DNA of 64,000 nt from Theocolax elegans. Taxonomy: Eukaryota; Arthropoda; Insecta; Hymenoptera; Cerocephalidae. Under the pieces are notes generated by a model. The model saw only the letters and a list, made by a program, of their open reading frames with translations. It made no database searches and had not been told where the DNA came from. The DNA lies in contig CM047426.1 in the NCBI GenBank assembly GCA_026168455.1, positions 27,401,058-27,465,057 on the forward strand, in the 5' to 3' direction. The position numbers were made by a program, and so were the translations under genes. Below, in pieces: positions 1 to 11,209 of the stretch (the stretch's first letter is position 1; each line of letters begins with the position of its first letter).

Positions 1-2100
1 TGTAAATAATAGATTTATTCGTTAACACATAGAATTATAAGAAAAGGCGAAGTTTGTCAACGCAGTGTGCAAAAGCTGTTTGAGGACGCCCCACATAGCG
101 ACGATACATCGAAGTCCGGCAACTAGAAGACGCAACACGAGTAGACGAGGTGATACCTGCGTTATAATATTCGCGAGTTCTGGCAATTTTCTTTATACCC
201 GCGCCAGAAGCGTGTGCGTGCCGACAACCGTGCGAATCGTTTTTCTTTTTTTTTGTTTTGTAATCAAAAGGGGCAACCCAAATGTTTAATAAAAAATCAC
301 CGTCACGACTCTAAGTTCACCCGTTTAATATAATTATTTATCACAATATCAAAATAACTTACAACTATTACAATCGGTACAAAGATCCTAAAAATTATAA
401 ACAAAAACACTTTCCAAATTATAAGCCCTTTAAACATACAAAAATCTTTCTCTTATCAATGTCTTCTTTTTTACTATAATGCTCTGAAAAAACAAATTTT
501 AAATTCAGGAAGTAAAACAAGACGGAAACTTATATATTCAGTAAAACAGTGAGCACAAACAATAGTTATATAAAAGCAATAGGCACGTTTAAGAACCTGA
601 CAAGAGATTTAAGTAATTTAATTTATGAAAGTACAATAATAATTACATACCGTTAATCTAGATATTAACAAATACACTAATCTTAGAACTGAAATTACAC
701 AAAGTCTGCCGTCATCTCACAATATAATTCTAGATATAAGAACTTATATTTGTGCGAATGGTAAATGCAATCATAATGTAGATCGCAAACATCGTCGAAT
801 TTCAAATTCTAATTACAATAAAATGATTAACTTCTTTTTAAAAACAAATATAAAACTGAATAATATCACTGAAGAAATGCTGTATATATGAATGTAGGAA
901 ACAGAAAGTGAAAAAATAACATAATGACTAAAAAATTTGTAAAAGAATAAGCAAAAAAAATAGAATATAAGAAAGACACTACTATTCAAAGACATAAGCC
1001 CATTGAAACTGTTTTTGATATGATAGATAATATGGCTAAAATGAATAGTAACAATATAATGAATAATAATGCACCTGGAAACAAGATAAAACAAATAAAC
1101 AAGCACAGAATACGTATGGAGACATTAATTACCTAGGAGGAAATAAAGCACTACTTTATTTTTACGGAGACATAAGAGGAACTCAGACTTTCACTAATTC
1201 TATGTATTCACTAAAAAGCCAACCACCATACAAAAATACAATAGTAGATGATATAGTATTCACATCATCTTGCAAATGTGATTCTGCACTCCAACACAAA
1301 GAAATGTTTCCGCCCTATAGAGTTACCTGTGCAGTAGGATTAACGTGCCCTGCCAGACTCAATAGTGATGAAAAAATAGCATATGCAAGAAGCAGAAAGG
1401 CGTCTACAGAAACTTTTACGACTGCTAGAGTCATGCTAGTAAGATATTGGTAAACAAGCTGCTAATATAATAATAATAATAACAATAAAGTAATAAATAA
1501 TGAGAACATAAATTATTTATATAAAATAACAACCAATAAATACAAATAATTGAATCTTATATATAATATATTATTATCTAATAATAAAACTTATGATTAG
1601 AAATATATAAAAAGATTATTGATATAACAAGGATGTCCATTGCATTTTAAGAATATATAAATTTATAATAAATGTTACACCATACAAATTTTAGAAAATG
1701 TATCAATTTTGGTGTGTAAGTAAGAAAAAAAGTCCCTTATACCCAGATGGATGAATGAGTAGGCTGAGATGGACAACTCGTATCCGGAAGTCCGACTGGA
1801 AAATACTATCGATGCCGAGTGTGTGCATTTGTAGTATGTGTGTGTATGATGAATGGCATGGATGTTTGCTGTACTAACAAGGGAAGTACTTGACCTCTGG
1901 GAAACGGATCTTATCCTAACTATGGTATGTCTTTTATAATCTAAAAATGTGAAGAAAGCCAAGTTATCTCTTGCCAATGGCCACTTTTACGGGAGTTATT
2001 CGACATCCAAAAATAATGTCAGTAAAAATTACTTCCTATTTGATCGCTTACAACTCGGAAGCAAATAGAGATAGGCACTCAAACCAAAAACGAGAAGAAA
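1..2100. other. AT-rich stretch, no gene recognised
   Basis: No exon could be supported here. Two parts have higher GC than their surroundings, about 60-240 and 1190-1460. The first has a minus-strand reading that could be a terminal exon, with an AATAAA-like motif beyond it near the left edge, but no homology was recognised. The second is open on both strands: 83 codons on plus, and a hydrophobic minus reading broken by one stop. Neither could be assigned. By position the stretch probably lies inside the long intron of the FERM gene at 14.6 kb, or between genes. Confidence 0.4.
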
Positions 2101-2124
2101 GCTGAGTTCAAGTAGATATAGTTT

Positions 2125-2310
2125 GAAAAAAAGAATCTCCAATTGCTTAATTTGGATCAAAGTTATGAAGAAAATAAGAAATTAAAAATTATTAGGCCAA
2201 AAGAAACAATAAATTTTTCATATCAAATTTTGGTTAAAATTTTTTCAATTTCTTATTTTCTTCATAACTTTGCTCCAAATTAAGCAATTTGAGCTTCTTT
2301 CTTTGGGAGC
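2125..2310. repeat. Hairpin-forming inverted repeat (MITE-like)
   Basis: Two arms of about 65 bp are reverse complements with a few mismatches: 2125-2190 and about 2239-2303. Both contain the core TTGCTTAATTTGG and its complement next to AAGTTATGAAGAAAATAAGA. The arms are separated by about 50 bp of AT-rich loop. The right flank repeats GGGAGCATAAAA twice. No coding capacity. It is probably a foldback or miniature inverted-repeat element; terminal motifs are too decayed to name a superfamily. Confidence 0.6.
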
Positions 2311-3680
2311 ATAAAATTGGGAGCATAAAAAGAGCGACGTTAAAATAATAAAAAGAATGTACAGATTTGCCTTAATTGATCAACAATTGGGGGTATGTGA
2401 CGGTATATTATTATTTACAACTTATTTTTTCTCCATCTCTCCACTCTCTTACTATATGATTCTACCCTACAACTTTAATATATTTATGGTTTTCCTAATT
2501 TTTATTCAATACATTTTCTGTAGAGTGAATGTTAGTGCAAAGAGAACATTAATTAATAAAATCGATCATACACACTTGCTTTTCATTATAATGTATAACT
2601 GTAGAAAGAAAACCAGAATATTAACATAATTATATTAATTTAAAATTTTTATTTATACGTCGTTAAATCTAAAATTGTTCATTATTTAAGGACATTTCGA
2701 CCAAATAAAACAGGATTAATACCCTATTTCAACCCAAAAGATTTTTAAAAATTTCATCAAGAGAGTTTCAAACATTTGGGAGGACCCGATGGTTAGATTT
2801 TTAACAAGGAAGTAATTTTTTTAATTGTAATTGTGTAAACAATGTTGTATCCATACTTTTAATTCGAAAAAACCCAAATATCATGTTAAAATTCTTAAGC
2901 GAAAATGTTGACAAAATTCATGTGCATGTATTATTTAAAGTAGTATCTTTAGAACTTGGCTGTGTCCGTATTTCGAAAATGGATCCGTATTACATTAAAA
3001 AAAATTAAGAAAATTGATATTTCACGGTCTGAATACACTTATCACAAAATTTGAATAAAATATTTTGCACATTATTATTTTGAGTTAATTAATAAATCTA
3101 ACTGCTGAAAGGAGTTAATTATATTTTTACGACAATCACTTTTTTAAACTGTTTCAAGACTACATTTGAATAAATAAGAAATTTACATTGCACATTAGCG
3201 GGCAAAAGTTAATAATTGCAATTAACAATAGGTGCTTCAAAATTTTATTTAATTAAATATTAGAAAGTACTCAAATTTTTTTACACTTGTTTAGAGGAAA
3301 ACATCTTTCTAATAATTTGACACTGTATTAAATATACTTTTGCAGTATATAAAGCGCCCAAAAAAATTCTCGACGTCGCCGTGAGGTATATCAAATTTGC
3401 CTCGCTTCTACTGCGCTCAGAGCCAGGGGGGGGGGGAGCGGCCGCCATGTCGTCTACGCTTCCCCTCTACTCCTTATTCAGATGAATTTAATGCCTTTTT
3501 CTTTTATTATCTTAAAATTTCACACTTACAAAAATCGAATAAAAAATCGTTTCCGATGCTAAATTTTACGTTCTTTCATTTGGCGCAAGTCGTTTTACCG
3601 TAGACCTAAACGTTATTGAAATATAAATTAAAATATCTTTTAAACGCTTATTTCGCATAGGACCCCTGGACCTAGGAAGC
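2311..3680. other. AT-rich stretch with one GC-rich spot
   Basis: No coding exon recognised. At 3346-3480 a TATATAAAG motif is followed by a GC-rich tract with a G run (from 3426) and a short GCGGCCGC sequence. It could be the remains of a promoter or of a repeat end, but nothing coding follows it. Confidence 0.35.
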
Positions 3681-3791
3681 TACCCAGTCAGCACAAAACG
3701 TCTTAAAGACGTTTCTAGACGTTTTTAAAACGCTTAAAACGCTTAATAACGTTTTAAAAACGTCTCCGAGACGGACAGTGCTACCTGGGTA
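3681..3791. mobile_element. Short terminal-inverted-repeat element (MITE)
   Basis: The ends form an inverted repeat: TACCCAGTCAGCAC on the left, and the complement of TACCCAGGTAGCACTG on the right. The body is a run of ACGTTTTAAAACG-type inverted and direct repeats, so the whole 111 bp can fold back on itself. It has no coding capacity. The CCAGGTAGCAC terminus fits a non-autonomous DNA transposon; the superfamily was not determined. Confidence 0.6.
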
Positions 3792-4551
3792 CAAATTTCA
3801 AATTCGTTTTCTCCGATCTCGATTTACAAAATATCAAAAACACAGCCATTTCTATGACAAATCGATTTCAGACTTATTTTTACTGGACTGACGAAAGAAA
3901 TTTCTATAATAATATCTTTTGCTATTGTTTGTTTTCAATGACAATAGAATTAAAGTGAAAAAAGGAAAAATAAATAAATATTTATTAGCTAGTAAAACTG
4001 TATCATTAAAATCTAATTCTAATTATAAATTTTTCAGTGTAAGATAAATCTGATAATAACATTGTTATAGTCAAATTAATACACATTTACTTAACCCATT
4101 AATGCGTAAACGAACAAAAATTTTTTTCGATTTTCGTAATTGTTATTTAATGCATAAATCGAAGCGTAACATAACGCTGATTTTTTATGCACGATCGTTA
4201 CACGGAAGTGCCTTATATTTTCATCATCGCAAAATATGTGATACCTCAAAAAAGCATATATTTTGACATAAAAATAAAATGTATGCAACTTAGAACCATC
4301 CAAACCTCTCCCTAAAATGTATGTATGGATGTGTGTATGTATGAAATCCTGTGACCAAAATAACTGCTAATTTTTAATCGATTGAGCTGAAATTTACAGG
4401 GTATATTTGTTATAATTATAGAACTCTGTGGTCCTATTTTCAGATGTATCGCTCATAAATTGTGGAAGTTATGGAACGTTTTACAATTTCGTAAAATTGG
4501 TTTATGCATATTATCTCCAAAAATACTGTTCTTACGTACATAATGAATTTA

Positions 4552-5346
4552 GACAAAATTTTCGTCTTAAAATTATAAAACTTTTTCCTATACAACACTT
4601 TCTGATTCGAGCAATATTTTTAAAGATACGTACATAAAAACAATGAAAATCATTAAAAATCTACAAAAAAGCACGTTTTTTCGTTATAAATTGAAATGTA
4701 TCATTTTTATATAAAAAGTGTAAATAGACAAAATATTCGTCACAAAATTACAAAACTTTTTCCCATTGAACACTTCATGATCAAAACTGTTTTTTTGAAG
4801 ATAACAATATAAAAACGATTAAAATCATTAAAAATCTACAAAAAAGCACGTTTTTTCGTTATAAATTGAAATGTATCATTTTTATATAAAAAGCGTAAAT
4901 GGACAAAATATTCGTCACAAAATTACAAAACTTTTTTCTTTTGTACACTTAACGCTCAAAACAATATTTTCGAAGATAAACATAGAAAAACGGTCAAAAT
5001 AATGAAAAAAGCACAAAAAAACACGTATTTTCGCAATAAAATGAAATGTATTATTTATACTGAAAAGATTTTAATGAATAAAATGTTCGTATTAAAATAA
5101 TAAACCTTTTTTCTATGATACGCTTAACGCTCAAAACAATATTTTTGAAGATAAACATAGAAAATCGATTAAAGTAATCAAAAAAGCACAAAAAACACGT
5201 ATTTTCGCAGTGAATCGAAATGTATTGTTTTTACTAAAAAGCTTTTAATGAACAAAATGTTCGTATTGAAATAATAAACCTTTTTTCTATTATTTCGAAG
5301 ATAAACATAGAAAATCGGTTAAAGTAATCAAAAAAATATGAAAAAA
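4552..5346. repeat. ~175-bp satellite array, copy in unit 1
   Basis: About 4.5 head-to-tail monomers start near 4552, 4727, 4903, 5077 and 5252. Each begins with a GACAAAATATTCGTCAC-like block followed by an AAAACTTTTT block, and later has an AAAAAGCACGTTTTTTCG block. Monomers diverge towards the right end, where the block becomes AATAAAATGTTCGTATTAAA. There is no coding capacity. Confidence 0.85.
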
Positions 5347-5391
5347 CGTTAATAAGTTGACTTCTATTGTATAATTATTGTTGATGTAACA

Positions 5392-5752
5392 TCATTTTCT
5401 TTCATCAGTATTTGTTGTATGTAAGTCTGTAATATCTTTCTCCGGTTCATCATTTTCGTCATCAGATAAATTGCTACCATCTTGTAAATCTGGTCCAACT
5501 ATTTCAGAAATATAGTCAAGTGACGCCTTAACCGCCAATTTTTCAGTCTTTCTTGAAATGTCAAATTTTGTACACCATTCTAAAATTAATTATATTTATG
5601 TAAAAAATGAAAAATAAATATTGAAATTATTATCATTGTTACTAAAAATGATTCCTACCTAACACTTTTGTTTTGAAGGCGTACTTTTTTGAAATTCAGG
5701 TACCCAACTAGTATGACTTCATAATTAAAATGCACTACACTTTCATACTCAT
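5392..5752 (-). pseudogene. Two exons of an unidentified gene, copy 1
   Basis: Two minus-strand exons, 5659-5752 and 5392-5579, are separated by an 79-bp intron. The first has a TTTTAAAG acceptor and a GTTAG/GTAGG donor and reads with VILVGYLNFKKVRLQNKS. The second has a TTTTAG-type acceptor. It reads EWCTKFD, then ISRKTEKLAVKASLDYISE, then an acidic tail containing LSDDENDEPEKD, and ends at a stop at 5392. The frames of the two exons do not join cleanly, which suggests decay. I do not recognise the family. The exons follow the LARP1 fragment in the same orientation, so they may be a divergent end of that gene or a second captured gene. Confidence 0.45.
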
Positions 5753-5833
5753 CTTTAAAATAAATTAATTATTTTACAATTATTTTACAAAAAGTAAAAA
5801 ATTATTTTCTTTTATGCTATAATAAAAACTTAC

Positions 5834-6733
5834 ATTGCAATACTTTTGATGTACAAAGGACAATTTAAACAAATGTTTTATACTCTCCTTCTCCTTCTCC
5901 AAAAATGTTTAAGCCATACTTTTCTTTCTAAAAAAATAATATATGTATGTATAAAATAATATACCTGTTAATAGACAATTACATTGTAATCTATCTTAAA
6001 ATTTTTTAATAATATATTTTAACATAACAATTTCAAAGTATAAATTTTATTTGTACCGTAAAATGCAATTTCTATCTAAAAATTCTGAATAAATATCTTA
6101 TGTAGATAAATGCACTTACCACTTTTATAATTTTTCACTGTTTCCACTTGAAAATCTATATAAAGTTGTGGTCTGAATTTTTGTTCTATACCGTAATTAT
6201 AAAATCAAAACAGACACTTAAACCCATAACAATATCCTTCACATACATCTTCATAAGTTATTGTTCTAAACTCTTGTACATAGTGCAATTGAAATTCTCC
6301 TTTAAGAAAAATGACCAAAATTGAAAGAGTGTGTTCTCCTCTTGTAACTTCTCTGTACCAAGTTGTTTATGCTCTGAAATAAAAAGAGATTCCATGAATT
6401 CTAAAGTGAACGACTTTATGTATATTTTATAAATAATGAATATAACAACATGATTAATATTAACATGATTTCTTTAGCTAAGAAAAGAAAACATATTATA
6501 ATAATCATCATCACATCAAGAATTTATAACTTAGTTACAAAAAGTAAACTCAAGATTTTTAATATCTTACCTTTTAAACAACGTGAATGATATTTATGAT
6601 ACACTTGTTGAGTGAAACCGTTTACTTCCAAAAACGAATGACTAGAATGTTGGAACGTTGGCAATGATTGCGGAGCACCACCGTAACTATACTAGCTAAG
6701 AAACCTTCGTTTGAACTTGTATCAGCACTACTT
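5834..6733 (-). pseudogene. LARP1 fragment (DM15 region), copy 1, decayed
   Basis: Three minus-strand exon remnants keep splice sites: 6571-6733, 6120-6373 and 5834-5927. The first contains YGGAPQSLPTFQH, then SSHSFLEVNGFTQQVYHKY, matching the stretch just before and at the start of the DM15 repeats of La-related protein 1, a regulator that binds capped 5'TOP mRNAs. The second starts with [20 protein letters not shown] and continues to FNCTMY. A one-base deletion there breaks the frame where copy 2 reads YEEF. The third keeps only YGLNIFG (compare YGLEKFW). There is a further frameshift in the first exon before YGG. Retained introns show DNA-level copying rather than retroposition. The La motif and the rest of the protein are absent. 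Confidence 0.85.
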
Positions 6734-7377
6734 CTGTAAATATAAAATAAAAATAAAAACCTATTATTATTGTAATAGAAAATAAAGCTAAATATTCAAA
6801 AACATAAAAAATATCACATTAAGTAATAAAAGTTGTTAGAAGATAACGCAGTTAATGGATTGAAAATCTTAATGACGTTCGCAAAACACTTTAATTAATA
6901 TTGCATAATTACAAAATTTAACAATTGTTACATATGTTAAATAAAAATTTTTTTCGATTTTCGTAATTGTTATTTAATGCATAAATCGAAGCGTAACATA
7001 ACGCTGATTTTTTATGCACGATCGTTACACGGAAGTGCCTTATATTTTCATCATCGCAAAATATGTGATACCTCAAAAAAGCATAATTTTGACATAAAAA
7101 TAAAATGTATGCAACTTAGAACCATCCAAACCTCTCCCTAAAATGTATGTATGGATGTGTGTATGTATGAAATCCTGTGACCAAAATAACTGCTAATTTT
7201 TAATCGATTGAGCTGAAATTTACAGGGTATATTTGTTATAATTATAGAACTCTGTGGTCCTATTTTCAGATGTATCGCTCATAAATTGTGGAAGTTATGG
7301 AACGTTTTACAATTTCGTAAAATTGGTTTATGCATATTATCTCCAAAAATACTGTTCTTACGTACATAATGAATTTA

Positions 7378-8165
7378 GACAAAATTTTCGTCTTAAAATT
7401 ATAAAACTTTTTCCTATACAACACTTTCTGATTCGAGCAATATTTTTAAAGATACGTACATAAAAACAATGAAAATCATTAAAAATCTACAAAAAAGCAC
7501 GTTTTTTCGTTATAAATTGAAATGTATCATTTTTATATAAAAAGTGTAAATAGACAAAATATTCGTCACAAAATTACAAAACTTTTTCCCATTGAACACT
7601 TCATGATCAAAACTGTTTTTTTGAAGATAACAATATAAAAACGATTAAAATCATTAAAAATCTACAAAAAAGCACGTTTTTTCGTTATAAATTGAAATGT
7701 ATCATTTTTATATAAAAAGCGTAAATGGACAAAATATTCGTCACAAAATTACAAAACTTTTTCTTTTGTACACTTAACGCTCAAAACAATATTTTCGAAG
7801 ATAAACATAGAAAAACGGTCAAAATAATGAAAAAAGCACAAAAAACACGTTTTTTCGCAATAAAACGAAATGTATTTTTACTGAAAAATTTTAATGAACG
7901 AAATGTTCGTATTAAAATAAAAACTTTTTCTATGTACACTTAACGCTCAAAACAATATTTTCGAAGATAAACATAGAAAACGTAAATAATAAAAAAGCAC
8001 AAAAAACACGTATTTTCGCAATAAAACGAAATGTATTGTTTTTACTGAAAAACTTTTAATGAACAAAATGTTCGTATTAAAATAATAAACCTTTTTTCTA
8101 TTATTTCGAAGATAAACATAGAAAATCGGTTAAAGTAATCAAAAAAATATGAAAAAACGTTAAAA
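7378..8165. repeat. ~175-bp satellite array, copy in unit 2
   Basis: This is the same array as in unit 1, with monomers starting near 7378, 7553 and 7729 and further right. Small deletions have shortened the last monomers. A 72-codon frame at 7725-7943 falls wholly inside the array and is not a gene. Confidence 0.85.
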
Positions 8166-8201
8166 GTTGACTTCTATTGTATAATTATTGTTGATGTAAC
8201 A

Positions 8202-8560
8202 TCATTTTCTTTTATCAGTATTTGTTGTATGTAAGTCTTTAATATCTTTCTCCGGTTCATCATTTTCGTCATCAGATAAATTGCTACCATCTTGTAAATC
8301 TGGTCCAACTATTTCAGAAATATAGTCAAGTGACGCCTTAACCGCCAATTTTTCAGTCTTTCTTGAAGTGTCAAATTTTGTACACCATTCTAAAATTAAT
8401 TATATTTATGTAAAAAATGAAAAAAAATATTGAAATTATTATCATTGTTACTAAAAATGATTCCTATCTAACATTTTTGTTTTGAAGGCGTACTTTTTTG
8501 AAATTCAGGTACCCAACTAGTATGACTTCATCATTAAATGCACTACACTTTCATACTCAT
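8202..8560 (-). pseudogene. Two exons of an unidentified gene, copy 2
   Basis: This is the counterpart of the exon pair in unit 1: minus-strand segments at about 8469-8560 and 8202-8389. The 61-codon open frame of the second exon survives in both units (LAVKASLDYISEIVGPDLQ and a DDENDEPEKD acidic tail) with a few amino-acid changes, such as ITDLH in unit 1 and IKDLH here. The donor after the first exon has lost its GT (unit 1 GTAGG, here ATAGG), and the exon has a one-base deletion relative to unit 1. Splicing as in unit 1 is therefore unlikely. Family not recognised. Confidence 0.45.
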
Positions 8561-8639
8561 CTTTAAAATAAATTAATTATTTTACAATTATTTTAAAAAG
8601 TAAAAAATTATTTTCTTTTATGCTATAATAAAAACTTAC

Positions 8640-9536
8640 ATTACAATACTTTTGATGTACAAAGGACAATTTAAACAAATGTTTTATACTCTCCTTCTCC
8701 TTCTCCAAAAATGTTTAAGCCATACTTTTCTTTCTAAAAAAATAATATATGTATGTATAAAATAATATACCTGTTAATAGACAATTACATTGTAATCTAT
8801 CTTAAGATTTTTTAATAATATATTTTAATATAACAATTTCAAAGTATAAATTTTATTTGTACCGTAAAATGCAATTTCTATCTAAAAATTCTGAATAATA
8901 TCTTATGTAGATAAATGCACTTACCACTTTTATAATTTTTCACTGTTTCCACTTGAAAATCTATAAAGTTGTGGTCTGAATTTTTGTTCTATACCGTAAT
9001 TATAAAATCAAAACAGACACTTAAACCCATAACAATATCCTTCACATACATCTTCATAAGCTATTGTCCTAAACTCTTCGTACATAGTGCAATTGAAATT
9101 CTCCTTTAAGAAAAATGACCAAAATTGGAAGAGTGTGTTCACCTCTTGTAACTTCTCTATACCAAGTTGTTTACGCTCTGAAATAAAAAGAGATTCCATG
9201 AATTCTAAAGTGAATGACTTTATGTAAATTTTATAAATAATGAATATAACAACATGATTAATATCAACATGATTTCTTTAGCTAAGAAAAGAAAACATAT
9301 TATAATAATCATCATCACATCAAGAATTTATAACTTAGTTACAAAAAGTAAATTCAAGGTTTTTAATATCTTACCTTTTAAACAACGTGAATGATATTTA
9401 TGATACACTTGTTGAGTGAAACCGTTTACTTTCAAAAACGAATGACTAGGATGTTGGAACGTTGGCAATGATTGCGGAGCACCACCGTAACTATACTAGC
9501 TAAGAAACCTTGTTTGAACTTGTATCAGCACTACTT
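8640..9536 (-). pseudogene. LARP1 fragment (DM15 region), copy 2, decayed
   Basis: Minus-strand remnants of three exons lie at 9375-9536, 8925-9177 and 8640-8733. The middle exon is the best preserved: [20 protein letters not shown], then [16 protein letters not shown], then [17 protein letters not shown], followed by an in-frame stop and then YNYGIEQKFRPQLY. LARP1 DM15 repeats carry the same TLFRFWSFFLR / MYEEF / [22 protein letters not shown] pattern. An apparent frameshift before FQVETVKNYKSG comes just ahead of a GTAAGT donor. The first exon is frameshifted and has stops where copy 1 still reads. Each unit is therefore damaged at different places and neither can encode the domain. Confidence 0.87.
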
Positions 9537-9747
9537 CTGTAAATATAAAATAAAAAAAAACCTATTATTATTGTAATAGAAAATAAAGCTAAATATTCAA
9601 AAACATAAAAAATATCACATTAAGTAATAAAAGTTGTTAGAAGATAAACCAGTTAATGGATTGAAAATCTTAATGATGTTCGCAAAACACTTTAATTAAT
9701 ATTGCATAATTACATAATTTAACAATTGTTATATATGTTAAATAAAA

Positions 9748-11200
9748 TTATACTGTGCTTAAATTATAAATTTTATAAGCTTATTTCAAAATTAATATCT
9801 ATGTAATTTATATTTACCCTGAATATGTTCTCGGTCTTAATAATTATAAGTGCCATTCTTTTAAATTATTGTATTTATTATTACATAATAAGAACTTTAA
9901 TAGTAAAATAATAAATACAACATTAAATGCAAACTTAATGTAATTTAAAATAAATTAAAAAATGTAATAAAAAATGTACAAACCGTTAATGTATACCAGA
10001 TCAACCTTGAGAAAGATTAAACATCGCCAAAACTATCCCAATACAAAACAAGAGGCTCGTGGTTATTGTTGAATTGAACCATTATTCGACTCACTACCAT
10101 TGTTACTCTTGTATTAAAATTGACTAGTAGGTGAATTACTCCTATAATTCATAATTATTTATATAAATTATCTTTAAATTTAATTATAAGTATCTATTCT
10201 ACAATTTAAAACATAAATAAAATGTAAAAAAATAAATATTACTTAGTTATTGACAACTTACGGCAACTTAATATTTCAAAATAAATAAAATATAAATCTT
10301 ATACAATAAATAAATTAACTAATAATAAATAAAAATTATTTACCATCCAAAAATAGTTATTATTCTATTATTTTCAAACACTGCCAACATTGGACAAATA
10401 CTGGACAAGAGCTTCTGCTATTTTGTAATGCTCACTTAACTGACTTCTTTATATTAGAATAACTAATATCATACAGTAAAACTTCATGAAAATCATATAA
10501 AAACTATGTGTTATAATATATATATATATATATATATATACATAATATATACTAATTTATATACACAATAAAAAAAAACTAACGTTATATTTATTGTCCG
10601 TTTAAATAGTGCCATCAGCGCCATCATACACAAGTATAATATATATCGCATTTTATGTAACCCGCGTCCCGTATCCAAATTTGAATTTCAAATTTTTTTT
10701 TTTTTACAAAAATATTTATTTATAACAATTCTTTTATTTATTTTTTAATACAAAAAATCGAATAAAAAAAGAATTATAATAAAAAATTTTATTTATTAAA
10801 AAAAACTAATATTTTTATAACAAAATTTGATATAAAAAAATAGAAAACAGTAAAAAATATTTACCACACACAAAAATAAAATTTTGAAAATAATCTAAAC
10901 GTCAAACCCTGTAAAGCATGTTTTCAATATGTCCAAATTATTCTAAAATTTTAAATTAAAATTTAATTAAAATTTTTAAATAAAATTAAACAAAAAACTT
11001 TGTTCTTAAACTTGAAAAATTTGGACTTGAACGTTAAATAAACATAACGAATTTATTGTGTCCGCGAATTCTAAGAATATATTGATTTTATATTACTTAA
11101 ATATATTTGTCTTTTCAAATATTATAATTACTTTTTTCTTAATTTTTCTAATTTATAATAATAAAAAAAAAGAAATATTAACGTTTACATGTTTTAATAA
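9748..11200. other. AT-rich stretch with (TA)n microsatellite
   Basis: No gene recognised. A TA dinucleotide run lies at about 10518-10541. A moderately GC-rich patch at about 10000-10130 reads on the minus strand partly like a low-complexity exon, next to the LARP1 fragments. It could be a further decayed LARP1 exon, but this is not supported by a recognisable motif. The rest is AT-rich. Confidence 0.4.
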
Positions 11201-11209
11201 CATTGTAAT

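Larger units (their letters stand above)
4116..6946. repeat. Tandem duplication, unit 1 (2.83 kb)
   Basis: This stretch is repeated directly and immediately downstream at an offset of 2826-2827 bp, with a few percent divergence (small indels and substitutions). The unit starts with a TTTTTTTCGATTTTCG block and ends at GTTAAATAAAA. A 69-codon frame at 4428-4637 is identical in the second unit at 7254-7463; it overlaps the satellite and is not a gene. In order the unit carries a 175-bp satellite array, two unidentified minus-strand exons and a decayed minus-strand LARP1 fragment. Confidence 0.95.
6943..9747. repeat. Tandem duplication, unit 2 (2.8 kb)
   Basis: This is the direct repeat of the preceding unit with no spacer; the short TTAAATAAAA sequence is shared at the junction and again at the right end near 9747. 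Differences from unit 1 are mainly single-base changes and small indels, including a shorter satellite. Sequence right of 9747 has no counterpart in unit 1. Confidence 0.95.

Noticed and set aside
813..1106. 97-codon minus frame rich in Phe, Ile and Tyr
   Set aside because: It is a chance frame in very AT-rich DNA, with no family motif and no splice or start context.
3426..3450. G run followed by a NotI-like GCGGCCGC, suggesting vector contamination
   Set aside because: It is only eight bases, with no adjoining vector or linker sequence and genomic-looking flanks on both sides.
4428..4637. 69-codon frame, identical at 7254-7463
   Set aside because: It is identical only because the whole 2.8-kb unit is duplicated; the frame overlaps a satellite monomer.
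4552..5346. Regular repeats considered as a CRISPR-like array
   Set aside because: Monomers are contiguous ~175-bp satellite units without unique spacers, in a eukaryotic genome.
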